In this document: piece after piece, positions 30,559-42,407 of the stretch
Layout of the letters: the number at the start of each line of letters is the position of its first letter
Numbering within the stretch: position 1 is the stretch's first letter
Origin: Photobacterium chitinilyticum
GTDB taxonomy: Bacteria > Pseudomonadota > Gammaproteobacteria > Enterobacterales > Vibrionaceae
Direction: 5' to 3'
NCBI RefSeq assembly: GCF_004104355.1
Contig: NZ_RJLM01000001.1
Location: 310,001 to 374,000 of the forward strand
DNA length: 64,000 bases
Notes under the pieces: model-generated
Database searches by the model: none
Told to the model about the DNA's origin: nothing
Seen by the model: the letters and a program-made list of their open reading frames with translations, nothing else
Program-made: the position numbers and the translations under genes

Positions 30559-31680
30559 TTAATGCATGCTGATTGCAACTTCGGGATCGGTATAGTGCAG
30601 GTCGAATGCTTCAGCAACTTCCTTGCAGGTCACCTTGCCGTGTATCACGTTCATGCCGGCAAGGAATCCGGGATCATCCAATAGGGCTTTTTTGTAACCG
30701 TCATTGGCCAATTTGATCACATAGGGCAAGGTCGCATTGTTCAAGGCAAAGGCAGAGGTACGGGCAACGGCTCCGGGCATATTCGCGACACAGTAGTGAA
30801 CGACGCCGTCGATAATATAAGTCGGATCAGTGTGGGTCGTCGGGTGTGACGTTTCGAAGCAGCCGCCTTGGTCGATAGCAACATCAACCAGTGCCGAGCC
30901 TGGTTTCATCTGCTTTACATGCTCAGCTGTGATTAGTTTCGGGGCTGCAGCACCAGGGATCAGTACGGCACCAATGATGACGTCGGATTCGGGAACGAGT
31001 TGGTCAATTACCTCATGGGTAGAATAGATGACTTTGGCCTTGCCCTGGAATTCGACATCAAGGGCACGCAGCGTGTCTAGATTACGGTCGAGGATAATGA
31101 CGTCAGCACGCATACCTATAGCCATTCTTGCTGCGTTAGAGCCGACAACACCGCCTCCAAGGATCACTACCTTGGCAGGTTCTACCCCGGGAACCCCGCT
31201 AAGTAACAGTCCGCGTCCGCCATTAGAATTCTCTAGGGTTTGTGCTCCGGCTTGGATAGACATTCTGCCAGCAACTTCAGACATTGGTGCCAATAATGGC
31301 AGTCTTCCTAGATGATCTGTGACTGTTTCATAAGCAATACAGATAGCTTTGCTGTCAATTAGGTCTTTTGTTTGTGGAAAATCTGGGGCAAGATGGAGAT
31401 AAGTGAATAAAATTTGTCCTTCATGCAACATGGCTCTTTCTGCTGCTTGAGGCTCTTTTACTTTGACAATCATCTCTGATCTGGTAAAAACTTCTTTAGC
31501 AGTTGAAATAATTGAAGCGCCAGCAGCTTGATAGTCTGAATCAGATAGACCAATTCCGCTACCGGCATTGGTTTCGATGAGAACCTGATGGCCTAACGAG
31601 ACGAGTTCACGGACGCTGCCGGTAACCAGCCCAACGCGATATTCGTGGTTTTTGATTTCTTTGGGTACACCAATGATCAT
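30559..31680 (-). CDS. ald: Alanine dehydrogenase
   Basis: A 373-aa NAD-dependent enzyme interconverting L-alanine with pyruvate and ammonia. MIIGVPKEIKNHEYRVGLV is the family N-terminus. YLHLAPDFPQTKDL and APMSEVAGRMSIQAGAQTLE are active-site blocks. The Rossmann motif is VVILGGGVVGSNAARMA (about residue 170). It lies divergent from lrp, where E. coli has no such gene. Lrp family proteins commonly control alanine and leucine metabolism, so local control by the neighbouring Lrp is a reasonable guess. Confidence 0.95.
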   Translation of the reverse strand: MIIGVPKEIKNHEYRVGLVTGSVRELVSLGHQVLIETNAGSGIGLSDSDYQAAGASIISTAKEVFTRSEMIVKVKEPQAAERAMLHEGQILFTYLHLAPDFPQTKDLIDSKAICIAYETVTDHLGRLPLLAPMSEVAGRMSIQAGAQTLENSNGGRGLLLSGVPGVEPAKVVILGGGVVGSNAARMAIGMRADVIILDRNLDTLRALDVEFQGKAKVIYSTHEVIDQLVPESDVIIGAVLIPGAAAPKLITAEHVKQMKPGSALVDVAIDQGGCFETSHPTTHTDPTYIIDGVVHYCVANMPGAVARTSAFALNNATLPYVIKLANDGYKKALLDDPGFLAGMNVIHGKVTCKEVAEAFDLHYTDPEVAISMH

Positions 31681-31837
31681 CCTGCTTCTCCCTTGGCATC
31701 ATAGTACAATTAGCTATTGACAAGGTTGTAAATGCGGATCTATTGGCAGTATAGTTTGACTATCAGAGTATTTGATTCTAAATAATAGAAAGTTGTAGTA
31801 TATTTTTTTGCAAGGAAGTAAGAAGGTGGAATAAAAA

Positions 31838-32332
31838 ATGGTAGATACCAAAAAGAAACCATCCAAGGAATTGGATAGAATTGACCGTAACATATTGAAT
31901 GAACTGCAAAAAGACGGTCGTATCTCAAATGTTGAGTTGTCAAAACGTGTAGGCTTATCTCCAACTCCATGTCTCGAGCGTGTTCGTCGACTGGAGCGTC
32001 AAGGGTACATCAGTGGCTATACGGCACTGCTAAATCCTCAGTTTCTCGATGCATCACTGCTGGTTTTTGTTGAAATCACGCTTAATCGTGGTGCGCCGGA
32101 TGTGTTTGAGCAGTTTAACAAGTCTGTTCAAGAGCTGGAAGATATCCAGGAATGTCACCTCGTCTCTGGTGATTTCGATTACCTATTGAAAACCCGCGTA
32201 TCAGATATGTCTGCGTATCGTAAGCTGTTGGGTGAAACCCTACTTCGCTTACCTGGCGTAAATGACACCCGTACCTATGTTGTTATGGAAGAAGTGAAGC
32301 AGACCAATAACCTGGTTATCAAGACTCGCTAA
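31838..32332 (+). CDS. lrp: Leucine-responsive regulatory protein
   Basis: A 164-aa global regulator, the same length as E. coli Lrp. The N-terminal helix-turn-helix (NVELSKRVGLSPTPCLERVRR reading from about residue 33) is followed by the C-terminal RAM ligand-binding domain with HLVSGDFDYLLKTRV. The sequence is close to E. coli Lrp along its whole length, which separates it from other AsnC-family members. It is divergent from ald and ahead of ftsK. Confidence 0.96.
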   Translation: MVDTKKKPSKELDRIDRNILNELQKDGRISNVELSKRVGLSPTPCLERVRRLERQGYISGYTALLNPQFLDASLLVFVEITLNRGAPDVFEQFNKSVQELEDIQECHLVSGDFDYLLKTRVSDMSAYRKLLGETLLRLPGVNDTRTYVVMEEVKQTNNLVIKTR

Positions 32333-32725
32333 TTCTCAATAATGCTGTTACACACGGTCATAAATTAAGCGGCTTAGGCCGCTTGATTTGTTTCTTCCCC
32401 TGAATACCCTATCGTATGCTCAAAAATCAGTCACCTGCTAGGGTGAATTAACACTGTGATGAATATTTCCCATCTATTAACGTCTACAATAGACTCGGTT
32501 TTCTGCGCGGCAGAGAAACTTCGTGAGTTTAATGCTTTGCTCCCACTTTTCTTGTATTAGTCAAAAAATTGCGACAAGTAGTATAAGATAGGGCATTAGA
32601 TTTAAAATGGCCTGACCGACAACTATTTGCACCAATTAACGAAGACAATTAATCGTGCAAAGGTAAGCTAGCCGCTAGTGGCTGTCTGGAGTCAGGCGAC
32701 AACAATTGTTACACCGGAGTGTTTT
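32333..32725. other. Intergenic stretch between lrp and ftsK
   Basis: About 390 nt. It holds the lrp terminator and the ftsK promoter region. No clear LexA box (CTGT-N8-ACAG) was found, although E. coli ftsK has an SOS-controlled promoter. Confidence 0.4.
32367..32392 (+). terminator. Terminator after lrp
   Basis: A 7-bp AAGCGGC/GCCGCTT stem with TTAG loop, followed by GATTTGTTT. Confidence 0.7.
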
Positions 32726-35700
32726 TTGAGGAAAGTTAAAGGCACACAGCAGCCAAAATTACGCCTTTCTGGGGGACAGCGTCTGCTAGAAAGCTTTCTG
32801 ATCATAGGTATATTGGCCGCAATATTTATCATGGTGGCCCTGGTCAGTTTCGATCCTGCCGATCCATCGTGGTCGCAAACGGCCTGGGAGGGACCGGTCC
32901 AAAACAAGGCTGGCGCTCTAGGGGCGCTCGTGGCGGATACCTTTTTGTTTACCCTGGGATCGCTGGCTTATCCTTTGCCTGTCGCTATTGTGTTAGGGGC
33001 ATGGGTGGTATTTCGCCGGCGTGGCGAACGTGAATCTATTGATTTCATGATTTATGGTACCCGATTGCTTGGCTTGTTGCTGTTGTTCCTTACCAGTTGC
33101 GGCTTGGCTGATTTGAATTTCGATGATATCTGGTATTTTTCATCCGGTGGTGTGATCGGTGATGTGGTCTCTAATATGGCCCTGCCAATGCTCAACCTGC
33201 TGGGAACGACCTTGGTCTTGATGTTTGTCTGGGCGGTGGGCTTTACCTTGTTTACCGGTATTTCCTGGCTGACCATTGTGGATATCCTGGGAGAAACCAC
33301 CCTGGGTACTCTGTCGTGGTTATTAAATAAGGTTCGCTCAGACAAGTCAGAGGTTTTGACGCCTTTTGCCGCCGATATTCCCGATGAGCAGCAGACTGCT
33401 TATGCGCCAAAACTTGCACAGCAGGCTGAAACGCCTGATGCCGATGATGTGCTATTGGCCTCGCTCAGTGAGTCTAAAATCGCTGACAGTGCGATAGACC
33501 GCAAAGAACCGCAGTTTGCAGAGCCCGAGTGGGATGATGCACCGTCTTCACCCAAGATTGTGATCCCTGAACGTGTAAGACCCCAGCGAATTGTACAGCC
33601 TGATGCCATCACGGTGGAAGATGTGTTGGTGGACGGTCAGGTGGAAGAACGTGTTGAGCTGACGGCCGCCCATGAAGAACCAGGGCTAAATACGTTTAAT
33701 GAATCGCTTACATCTGAACGATTTGCAACTGACCCATTAGCATCTGAATCATTAGCACCAGAGCCTTTGGCTCCGGAAGTTATGGCGAATAAGTCAACAT
33801 CACAGGCCAAGGGGCTGACGATTGCTGAGCTTGAGCGAGAGCTCGATAAGGACGAAAATTTCACGGTTTATATGGATGAATCGGTATCAGAGCAAGTTAC
33901 TGAACAGCCTGTTGCTACACCTGAACAAGTTTCATCGGAACCAGCAGTATCCGAACAAGTCACACTTGCTCCCGCTATACCTGAGCATGCTTCGTTCGAA
34001 CCAGCATATTCTGAACCTGTTGTTTCCGAACTTGTTTCTCCCGAGCCTGATTCACATTCAGTTCAGATGGGATCCGTAATATCTGAAGAAAGTCAGGTAA
34101 TGCCACGTCAAGCCGACTTGGAACCAGAGCTGGCCCAAGACGATATGCCTGTTTTAGGTGATATTGAGATTGGTGTTCATGATGGAATGTCGGAGCTGGA
34201 GCGTGCTGAACAGGAAAATGGCGAGCCTGCGGATGTCACTGACGAAGAGGCATTCTTACAGAAGATCCGGGATGCCCAAAAGGCCCAGGCTCATGCGGCA
34301 GGTTTGGACAATCCGTTCTTGATGAAAAAGGAAGCGGACTTGCCTGTACCGACAACACCGATGCCGACCCTTGAGCTTCTCGCGCCAGCTCGTCAGACGG
34401 TAGAGCCGGCCAGTGAAGAAGAGCTGAAACGAACGGCAATGTTGGTCGAGTCCAAACTGGCTGACTATAAGATTAAAGCCAAAGTGGTTGGTGTCTACCC
34501 AGGCCCAGTGATCACTCGGTATGAGCTGGACTTAGCACCGGGTGTGAAAGTCAGTCGCATTTCAGGTCTGGCAAAAGATTTGGCCCGAGCACTGTCGGCA
34601 TCTGCAGTACGGGTGGTCGAAGTGATCCCTGGCAAGCCATATATTGGTTTGGAGTTGCCTAATGTAAATCGCGAAACGGTCTATATGTCGGAAGTCGTAG
34701 GCAGTGAGCGGTTCCAGGAAATGAAGGCGGCACTGCCTATCGTGCTGGGCTATGATATCGCTGGTGAAGCGATTGTGGCCGATTTGAGCAAGATGCCTCA
34801 CTTGCTGGTAGCAGGTACGACAGGTTCGGGTAAGTCGGTTGGTGTAAACGTGATGATTGTTAGCTTGCTGTATAAGTGCAAGCCGGAAGACTGCCGTTTC
34901 ATTATGATTGACCCGAAAATGCTGGAGCTTTCAATTTACGAAGGTATTCCGCACCTGCTTACCGAGGTGGTTACGGACATGAAAGATGCAGGCAATGCCC
35001 TGCGCTGGTGTGTCGGGGAAATGGAACGACGTTACAAACTGATGGCAGCGGTCGGAGTGCGTAACCTAGCGGGTTATAACGCTAAATTGGCAGAAGCGGC
35101 TGCGGCTGGCCATCCTATTCACGACCCGTTGTGGAAGCCGGGTGATAGCATGGATGAATATCCGCCAATCTTGGAAAAGATGCCAAGTATTGTGGTAATT
35201 GTCGATGAGTTTGCCGATCTGATGATGGTTGTTGGCAAGAAGGTCGAAGAGCTGATTGCCCGTCTGGCACAGAAAGCCCGAGCAGCTGGTATTCACCTGG
35301 TACTGGCGACACAGCGCCCGTCTGTTGATGTAATAACAGGCCTGATCAAGGCGAATATCCCAAGCCGGATGGCCTTTACCGTATCGACTAAAACGGATTC
35401 GAGAACGATTCTGGATCAGGGCGGGGCGGAATCTTTGCTTGGCATGGGTGATATGTTGTATCTGCCTGCCGGTAAAAACCACCCTGTTCGTGTACATGGT
35501 GCATTTGCCTCGGATGATGATGTACATAATGTGGTTAATGACTGGAAAGCGCGCGGAAAGCCGCAATATATTGATGGCATTTTGAATTCTGATCAGGGAG
35601 CAGAGGGTTTGCTGCCTGGTGAAGCCGTAGCCGGTGATGATGATCTTGACCAGTTATTTGATCAGGTCGCCGCTTTTGTTGCCGAGTCACGCCGAGGCTC

Positions 35701-35848
35701 GGTATCGGGCGTACAGCGTAAATTTAAGATTGGTTATAACCGCGCTGCTCGAATTGTCGAGCAGCTGGAAGCCCATGGCATTGTTAGTGCTCCGGGTCAT
35801 AATGGTAACCGTGAGGTGTTGGCACCACCGCCACCACCGCAGGACTGA
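32726..35848 (+). CDS. ftsK: DNA translocase FtsK
   Basis: About 1040 aa. It anchors at the division septum and pumps DNA to resolve chromosome dimers. The start is taken as TTG at 32726 because CCGGAG lies 6 nt upstream; an in-frame GTG at 32678 would add 16 residues. Four membrane helices lie within about residues 20-190. A long Pro/Glu/Ser-rich linker follows (about 200-535). Then come the alpha-beta motor with Walker [17 protein letters not shown] and Walker [16 protein letters not shown], and the C-terminal gamma winged helix ([25 protein letters not shown] split around its core) that reads KOPS. E. coli FtsK is 1329 aa; the difference is in the linker. Confidence 0.95.
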   Translation: MRKVKGTQQPKLRLSGGQRLLESFLIIGILAAIFIMVALVSFDPADPSWSQTAWEGPVQNKAGALGALVADTFLFTLGSLAYPLPVAIVLGAWVVFRRRGERESIDFMIYGTRLLGLLLLFLTSCGLADLNFDDIWYFSSGGVIGDVVSNMALPMLNLLGTTLVLMFVWAVGFTLFTGISWLTIVDILGETTLGTLSWLLNKVRSDKSEVLTPFAADIPDEQQTAYAPKLAQQAETPDADDVLLASLSESKIADSAIDRKEPQFAEPEWDDAPSSPKIVIPERVRPQRIVQPDAITVEDVLVDGQVEERVELTAAHEEPGLNTFNESLTSERFATDPLASESLAPEPLAPEVMANKSTSQAKGLTIAELERELDKDENFTVYMDESVSEQVTEQPVATPEQVSSEPAVSEQVTLAPAIPEHASFEPAYSEPVVSELVSPEPDSHSVQMGSVISEESQVMPRQADLEPELAQDDMPVLGDIEIGVHDGMSELERAEQENGEPADVTDEEAFLQKIRDAQKAQAHAAGLDNPFLMKKEADLPVPTTPMPTLELLAPARQTVEPASEEELKRTAMLVESKLADYKIKAKVVGVYPGPVITRYELDLAPGVKVSRISGLAKDLARALSASAVRVVEVIPGKPYIGLELPNVNRETVYMSEVVGSERFQEMKAALPIVLGYDIAGEAIVADLSKMPHLLVAGTTGSGKSVGVNVMIVSLLYKCKPEDCRFIMIDPKMLELSIYEGIPHLLTEVVTDMKDAGNALRWCVGEMERRYKLMAAVGVRNLAGYNAKLAEAAAAGHPIHDPLWKPGDSMDEYPPILEKMPSIVVIVDEFADLMMVVGKKVEELIARLAQKARAAGIHLVLATQRPSVDVITGLIKANIPSRMAFTVSTKTDSRTILDQGGAESLLGMGDMLYLPAGKNHPVRVHGAFASDDDVHNVVNDWKARGKPQYIDGILNSDQGAEGLLPGEAVAGDDDLDQLFDQVAAFVAESRRGSVSGVQRKFKIGYNRAARIVEQLEAHGIVSAPGHNGNREVLAPPPPPQD

Positions 35849-35949
35849 ATAACTTGAGTCTTGCATATAGGCAACAGGCGCCAAAAATCGTTTCCGGATC
35901 GTTCTGGAAACGGTTGAATACCGATTTAAACCGAGAAGGTTAAGTAATA

Positions 35950-36567
35950 ATGATTAAAAAAGTATTAGTAAGCCTGCTGGTTGCAGCACCTATTTTTCTG
36001 TCCTCTGCTGCATGGGCAACCCCACAGCAGGAGCTGAGTTCCCGACTGGGGAAAGTGAATTCATTCAGTGCTGACTTCACACAGAAAGTCATCAGCCCGG
36101 AAGGTGACTTGCTGGTGGAAGGGGAAGGGGACGTGGCGATTCAGCGGCCGAATCTGTTCCGCTGGAATACTGTTGTACCTGATGAAAATCTTTTGATATC
36201 GGATGGCAAGACACTTTGGTATTACAGCCCGTTTATCGAGCAGGTAACAGCAATGTGGCTAACGGATGCGACAGAACAAACCCCGTTTGTGCTGCTGACT
36301 CGTAACAGTGCAGCTGATTGGACGAAGTACAATGTTGCCCAGACGGCCGATACCTTCACTCTGACCCCAAAAGATCGCACTTCTTCAATGGGCAAGTTTG
36401 TCGTTACAGTCGCTAAGAGTGGTGAGGTACGCGGTTTCTCGGTTGTTGAGCAAGACGGGCAGCGTAGTAATTTCTCGTTCAGTAAATTCAGTGGCCAAGC
36501 GCAGTCGAATGATCTGTTCAAATTTACGCCCCCTAAAGGTGTTGAGCTTGACGACCAGCGCAACTAA
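35950..36567 (+). CDS. lolA: Outer-membrane lipoprotein carrier protein LolA
   Basis: A 205-aa periplasmic chaperone that carries lipoproteins from LolCDE to LolB. The signal peptide is residues 1-24 (cleavage after SAAWA). The mature part starts TPQQELSSRLGKVNSFSADF, and RPNLFRWNT and PDENLLISDGKTLWYYSPF are typical of the half-barrel with its hydrophobic cavity. E. coli LolA is 203 aa. It lies between ftsK and rarA as in E. coli. Confidence 0.96.
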   Translation: MIKKVLVSLLVAAPIFLSSAAWATPQQELSSRLGKVNSFSADFTQKVISPEGDLLVEGEGDVAIQRPNLFRWNTVVPDENLLISDGKTLWYYSPFIEQVTAMWLTDATEQTPFVLLTRNSAADWTKYNVAQTADTFTLTPKDRTSSMGKFVVTVAKSGEVRGFSVVEQDGQRSNFSFSKFSGQAQSNDLFKFTPPKGVELDDQRN

Positions 36568-36596
36568 ATACTATCTGATACTCGCACAGTTATTTT

Positions 36597-36627
36597 AGGT
36601 GGCACATTTGTGCCACCTAATTTTGTT
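36597..36627 (+). terminator. Hairpin between lolA and rarA
   Basis: A perfect 9-bp AGGTGGCAC/GTGCCACCT stem with ATTT loop, followed by AATTTTGTTTT. It probably ends most lolA transcripts before rarA. Confidence 0.8.
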
Positions 36628-36643
36628 TTAAGGAGCCGTTATT

Positions 36644-37984
36644 TTGAATAACTTCAGCCTCGACTTTTCTTCAGATTTTCGTCCGCTGGCAGCACGCATG
36701 CGGCCTCGAACTGTAGAGGAGTATATTGGTCAGCGTCATATCCTGGGTGAGGGAAAGCCACTTAGGCGAGCTCTTGAAGCCGGACATCTCCATTCGATGA
36801 TTCTATGGGGACCGCCGGGTACAGGTAAGACGACATTGGCAGAAGTGGCTGCAAACTATGCCAATGCTGAGGTTGAGCGGGTGTCTGCCGTAACCTCTGG
36901 TGTTAAAGATATCCGCGCTGCTATCGAGAAGGCGCGTGATAACAAGATGGCCGGACGACGGACTATCCTGTTTGTCGACGAGGTGCATCGTTTTAATAAA
37001 AGTCAGCAGGATGCTTTCTTGCCTCATATCGAAGATGGCACCGTGACGTTTATCGGCGCGACGACGGAAAACCCGTCGTTTGAGCTTAATAACGCACTGT
37101 TATCCCGGGCTCGGGTTTATAAACTTAAATCACTAGAGGCTGCAGAGATTCTTGAGGTCATCGAGCAGGCGTTAACTGATTCAGATCGGGGGATCCGCGA
37201 AACCAATCTTGAGTTTGTCGATGATGTGAAGAAGCGATTGGCCGAGCTAGTTTGTGGTGATGCGCGTATGTCGTTGAACTACCTTGAGCAGTTAATCGAT
37301 ATGGCGGAAGGGAACGATAAAGGCATTAAGCCGATCACTCTGTCGTTGCTGGCCGAAGTGGCAGGAGAAAAAATTGCCCGTTTCGACAACAAAGGGGATC
37401 TTTGGTATGACATGATTTCCGCTGTCCATAAGTCTATCCGAGGTTCTAACCCTGACGGTGCTCTGTATTGGTTTGCCCGTATGCTGCAGGCCGGCTGTGA
37501 TCCGCTTTATGTAGCGCGCCGCTTATTGGCAATTGCATCGGAAGATATAGGCAATGCCGATCCGCGAGCGATGCAGGTAGCAATATCGGCATGGGATTGT
37601 TTTACCCGGGTAGGAGCTTATGAAGGCGAGCGTGCCATTGCCCAGGCGATTGTCTATCTAGCCTGCGCAGCAAAAAGTAATGCCGTTTATACTGCCTTTA
37701 GCCAGGCTAAGGCAGATGCCATGAACCATCCCGACTATGAAGTTCCGAACCACTTGCGAAATGCCCCGACCAAGCTGATGAAAGATTTGGGCTATGGTGA
37801 AGAATATCGCTATGCCCATGATGAGCCGGGAGCGTATGCGGCTGGAGAGTGTTATTTCCCGCAGGAAATGGAAGGTACTCGCTACTATCATCCAACAAAT
37901 CGCGGTTTGGAAACTAAAATTACCGAAAAGTTGGATTATCTTGCTTCTTTAGATGCAAAAAGCGCATTAAAGCGCTACCAATAA
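36644..37984 (+). CDS. rarA: Replication-associated recombination protein RarA (MgsA)
   Basis: A 446-aa AAA+ ATPase (E. coli RarA 447 aa) acting at stalled replication forks. The start is TTG at 36644 with a strong AAGGAG 8 nt upstream. Walker A is [14 protein letters not shown] (about residue 51) and Walker B is [18 protein letters not shown]. The sensor-1 block is [20 protein letters not shown]. The C-terminal half is the tetramerisation region. Confidence 0.95.
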   Translation: MNNFSLDFSSDFRPLAARMRPRTVEEYIGQRHILGEGKPLRRALEAGHLHSMILWGPPGTGKTTLAEVAANYANAEVERVSAVTSGVKDIRAAIEKARDNKMAGRRTILFVDEVHRFNKSQQDAFLPHIEDGTVTFIGATTENPSFELNNALLSRARVYKLKSLEAAEILEVIEQALTDSDRGIRETNLEFVDDVKKRLAELVCGDARMSLNYLEQLIDMAEGNDKGIKPITLSLLAEVAGEKIARFDNKGDLWYDMISAVHKSIRGSNPDGALYWFARMLQAGCDPLYVARRLLAIASEDIGNADPRAMQVAISAWDCFTRVGAYEGERAIAQAIVYLACAAKSNAVYTAFSQAKADAMNHPDYEVPNHLRNAPTKLMKDLGYGEEYRYAHDEPGAYAAGECYFPQEMEGTRYYHPTNRGLETKITEKLDYLASLDAKSALKRYQ

Positions 37985-38095
37985 TAAGGCTTTTTGGGTA
38001 TCGTTGATGGATTGGCGCCGGATTGACTGGCGTTCCGTAAACCTAAGATTATTTTGACAAGAATTGTCTAAATAACGTGCATTTCAGAATATTAA

Positions 38096-39403
<1,308 letters not shown>

Positions 39404-39421
39404 TTGCCAATTGTGAGTCAG

Positions 39422-39449
39422 AAAAACCCAGCTTAGGCTGGGTTTTTTG
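39422..39449 (+). terminator. Terminator after serS
   Basis: A perfect 11-bp stem ending in a T-rich arm with TTAG loop, followed by T. Confidence 0.9.
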
Positions 39450-39459
39450 TTTTATGGAG

Positions 39460-40326
39460 CTAATCAACTGCTTGGTTATGTTGTGATAGTCGTACAACCT
39501 TGCCTCCATCGACAGGAAGTTCAGGCAACCGGACTGATATCTCCTTACCAATGTCAGCAAGCACCAAATCAAACAGGTTGAAAAGTGTCTCGGAAACCAG
39601 CTGTGAAAAGTGATAAAGCTGTTCTTTGCTTTGGGCATTGTTTGAGTTGTCTAGGTCAATTTTTTCGAATTGGTCAAATAGTGATTCAACTATAAGCGGT
39701 GATACGGGCTCGCTGTTCAGGATACTCATTTGGTCCAGGCGTCGTCGTAGGATTTGGCTATGCAATCTGAGCTCGCGCTTCATAGCCAGACTGTTGGGGG
39801 TAAAATTGTAAATTGTATGTCGAAAGCGGCTTAGGCTATCGATAGCGTTTAAGGTGATGGGCCAGACTGACTGGTATTGCTTAAATAGCTGTTCTTTGTC
39901 TGTCACTAGTAAGCTCTGGGTAACAGTATCATCAATCAGGTACAGGACGTGGCGTATCGTTTTTCCATGAACAGCCTGATTTCTTTGTACTGAATAGCGC
40001 GGCCACTCGTCCAGCAGAACGGTGATACGCTTCATCAGTATTCGATACATGGGCCTTTGTGACTGTTCCGCCTGGCTTATTAGGGTACGAAGCAGGTTCT
40101 GAATCGCCAGAGACTCGTTCAAGGGCTGCTCAACGACGGCATTTGCTCTTTCGCTATAAAGTAGCAGGTGGGTCTGACGGCGATGAAAGCGTAGTAGGTG
40201 GATAAGCTGGCGTAGTCCGATCACTTGATTAAAGCGGTTTTGCAGTAGTGAATTGCTTTGTCTTGTATGGTAGATGTAGTAGCCAAGGCCAAGAGCAAAC
40301 CCAACGAATAGCGATATGAATAGCAT
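39460..40326 (-). CDS. Hypothetical membrane-anchored protein
   Basis: A 288-aa protein with one N-terminal membrane helix (MLFISLFVGFALGLGYYIY) and a mostly helical remainder rich in Arg, Gln and Leu (RQLIHLLRFHRRQTHLLLY). It has no signalling or enzymatic motif that I recognise. The helix-bundle look and single anchor recall the sensor part of NIT or chemoreceptor proteins, but no output domain follows. A purine-rich GGAGGG precedes the start. Function unknown. Confidence 0.75.
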   Translation of the reverse strand: MLFISLFVGFALGLGYYIYHTRQSNSLLQNRFNQVIGLRQLIHLLRFHRRQTHLLLYSERANAVVEQPLNESLAIQNLLRTLISQAEQSQRPMYRILMKRITVLLDEWPRYSVQRNQAVHGKTIRHVLYLIDDTVTQSLLVTDKEQLFKQYQSVWPITLNAIDSLSRFRHTIYNFTPNSLAMKRELRLHSQILRRRLDQMSILNSEPVSPLIVESLFDQFEKIDLDNSNNAQSKEQLYHFSQLVSETLFNLFDLVLADIGKEISVRLPELPVDGGKVVRLSQHNQAVD

Positions 40327-40512
40327 ATTCCCTCCAGGATAAAGAATGCATCGTAGAGGTAGAACAGCAATAATTGTGCCGCTGATAAAATTGTATATTT
40401 AAATTAATTATTATTAAATATCAATATCTTAATGCTGGCGTTTGTTGTAAGGAAAGAATACTGCGCATTGATTGGGCAGGTTTGTATCGCCGTGGTGCAA
40501 GAGGGTGGTGCA

Positions 40513-40534
40513 AAAAGCCCCTTGCGGGGCTTTT
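40513..40534. terminator. Bidirectional terminator
   Basis: AAAAGCCCC and GGGGCTTTT form a perfect stem with TTGC loop. It sits downstream of the minus-strand symporter gene, and its poly-A/T flanks allow action on both strands. Confidence 0.7.
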
Positions 40535-40567
40535 GTTAGGTTAAGTAACCGTAGCCAGCAATTGTCT

Positions 40568-41890
40568 TTAGTCGAAATTTGCTGTTTTAGCTTGCGGGTG
40601 AAGATGTACTTCTTCATCTTTCTCGCCAGCGGCTGGATCATTAAATCGGTCAAGATCCATTTCACCTTCCGATTTAGCCACAATACACGTTACGGCACTG
40701 TCACCGGTGATATTAACTGCAGTACGAATCATATCAAGTAGTCGATCGACACCCATGATAATCGCGATACCTTCGACAGGCAGGCCAACTTGACTCAATA
40801 CCATTGCCAGCATGATTAAACCGACACCTGGTACACCGGCTGTGCCAATAGAAGCGAGGGTGGCGGTTACGATAACAGCCATGTAGTCGCCCATTGTCAG
40901 GTCAATATTGAATGCCTGTGCAATGAACGCCGTCGCAACACCTTGCATGATTGCAGTACCATCCATGTTGATGGTTGCACCAAGCGGTACGGTGAATGAT
41001 GCAATGCGGTTAGAAACACCTAGGCGCTTGGTCGCTGTTTCCATGGTTACCGGAATTGTCGCGTTTGATGAAGCAGTAGAGAAAGCAAACATGATTGCAT
41101 CCTCCATCTTTTTCAAGAACACTTTCGGACTTAAACCGGTGAACACTTTAAGCATGGTGCTGTATACAACCAGGCCATGAATTAACAGCGTACAAGTCAA
41201 TACCACGAAGTAGCCAAATAGATTGTAGATGGCATCAAGGCCGATTCCTGTAAACAATTTCGCCATCAGGAAGAATACACCGAAAGGTGCAATGTGCATC
41301 AACAAGGCAACTAGCTTCATGATGACTTCGTTGAGGTCAGCGAAGACCGCGGCAATACGTTCACCGGGTTTGCCGGCAGCACTAATAGCGACACCGAATA
41401 GAATTGCAAACACGATAATTTGTAGCGTGTTGCCCTGTGCCATGGAGTTGATTGGGTTAGTCGGGAACATCCCGATGATCACATCACCCAAGGAAGGTGC
41501 TTCTTTGGCTGCAAACGTCGTTGCAGCGGAAAGATCGGCGCCGGCTCCTGGTTGGAACAGGTTACCCATGGTTAGTGCAAGGGTGATAGCAATTGCGGTT
41601 GTTGTTAGATAGAACAACAGCGTTTTGCCCCCGAGACGTCCCAGGGTGCTGATATCATTCAGCGTACTGGTACCGCAAACTAGGGAAACAAAGACTAAAG
41701 GCACAACCAGCATTTTCAAGCTAGCAATGAAGATTGCACCACCAACGTCAAACAGGCCATTCACTAGATATTCGTGTACAAATGAGGTCTCTGCAAAAAG
41801 GGAGCGAATAGCGAATCCTGTCAAGATGCCCATCAACATGCCGAGGATCACTCGGCCAGTCAGGGACATTTTCTTTTTTTGTGTTGGCAT
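40568..41890 (-). CDS. Dicarboxylate/amino acid:cation symporter (DAACS family)
   Basis: A 440-aa inner-membrane carrier of the GltP/DctA/SstT family, which takes up glutamate, aspartate, C4-dicarboxylates or serine with Na+ or H+. Eight membrane helices and two re-entrant loops are expected. The serine-rich hairpin is AFSTASSNATIPVTMETA, and NMDGTAIMQGVA is the conserved cation/substrate site in TM7. The substrate cannot be assigned from these motifs alone. The C-terminal tail is acidic and histidine-containing (EKDEEVHLHPQ). It is transcribed alone. Confidence 0.9.
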   Translation of the reverse strand: MPTQKKKMSLTGRVILGMLMGILTGFAIRSLFAETSFVHEYLVNGLFDVGGAIFIASLKMLVVPLVFVSLVCGTSTLNDISTLGRLGGKTLLFYLTTTAIAITLALTMGNLFQPGAGADLSAATTFAAKEAPSLGDVIIGMFPTNPINSMAQGNTLQIIVFAILFGVAISAAGKPGERIAAVFADLNEVIMKLVALLMHIAPFGVFFLMAKLFTGIGLDAIYNLFGYFVVLTCTLLIHGLVVYSTMLKVFTGLSPKVFLKKMEDAIMFAFSTASSNATIPVTMETATKRLGVSNRIASFTVPLGATINMDGTAIMQGVATAFIAQAFNIDLTMGDYMAVIVTATLASIGTAGVPGVGLIMLAMVLSQVGLPVEGIAIIMGVDRLLDMIRTAVNITGDSAVTCIVAKSEGEMDLDRFNDPAAGEKDEEVHLHPQAKTANFD

Positions 41891-42363
41891 GAAATGAACA
41901 CTCCTTATAATTATTCACTCTGTAAATCATTCACCAGAGCGCGGAGCAGGTTAACAGCAGTTTAGGTGTTAATGCGAAGTAAAATGCCGTACAAAATTAA
42001 AAGGTATGTTTCAGATCACACTTTTTACGACAGAATGCTGTTCTGAAAACATCAAAATTAACCAAATATTAACCTGTTGGTTGATAACTATACAGTTTTT
42101 GTGCTGCCACTTCGAAATTAGCGAATGTTACCTGCGTTTACACCTAGTAAAAGCGTGATTTATCGTCATGATAAAAGTAGTCGTTAACATCTGTTCTTGT
42201 CGATAAATTATTCTGTAAAGCGATATGCACTTTGATAGGTAATGAGAAGGTTAAGAGAATAAGATAAGCGGTGAACTATCAGTAGTTTGAAAGTAAATAG
42301 GGATGATTTAGTTGTTTATCGCCCCTATGAATAAACTGTCGGTTATTGTGAGTGGGTTTAGCG
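41891..42363. other. Long AT-rich region between the symporter gene and metG
   Basis: About 470 nt with no supported gene. It probably carries the symporter promoter. One half of a CRP-like site (GTGTGATCT on the minus strand near 42014-42022) is present, but the second half is poor. Nothing else was recognised. Confidence 0.4.
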
Positions 42364-42389
42364 CAATAAAAAAGGAGCCGAAGCTCCTT
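42364..42389 (-). terminator. Terminator after metG
   Basis: A 7-bp AAGGAGC/GCTCCTT stem with a 4-nt loop is followed on the minus strand by TTTTATT. Confidence 0.85.
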
Positions 42390-42407
42390 ATTTAATGATG
42401 ATGCTAC

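Noticed and set aside
42005-42024. CRP-like site upstream of the symporter gene
   Set aside because: Only one half-site (TGTGATCT) is good; the second half does not match at the required spacing.
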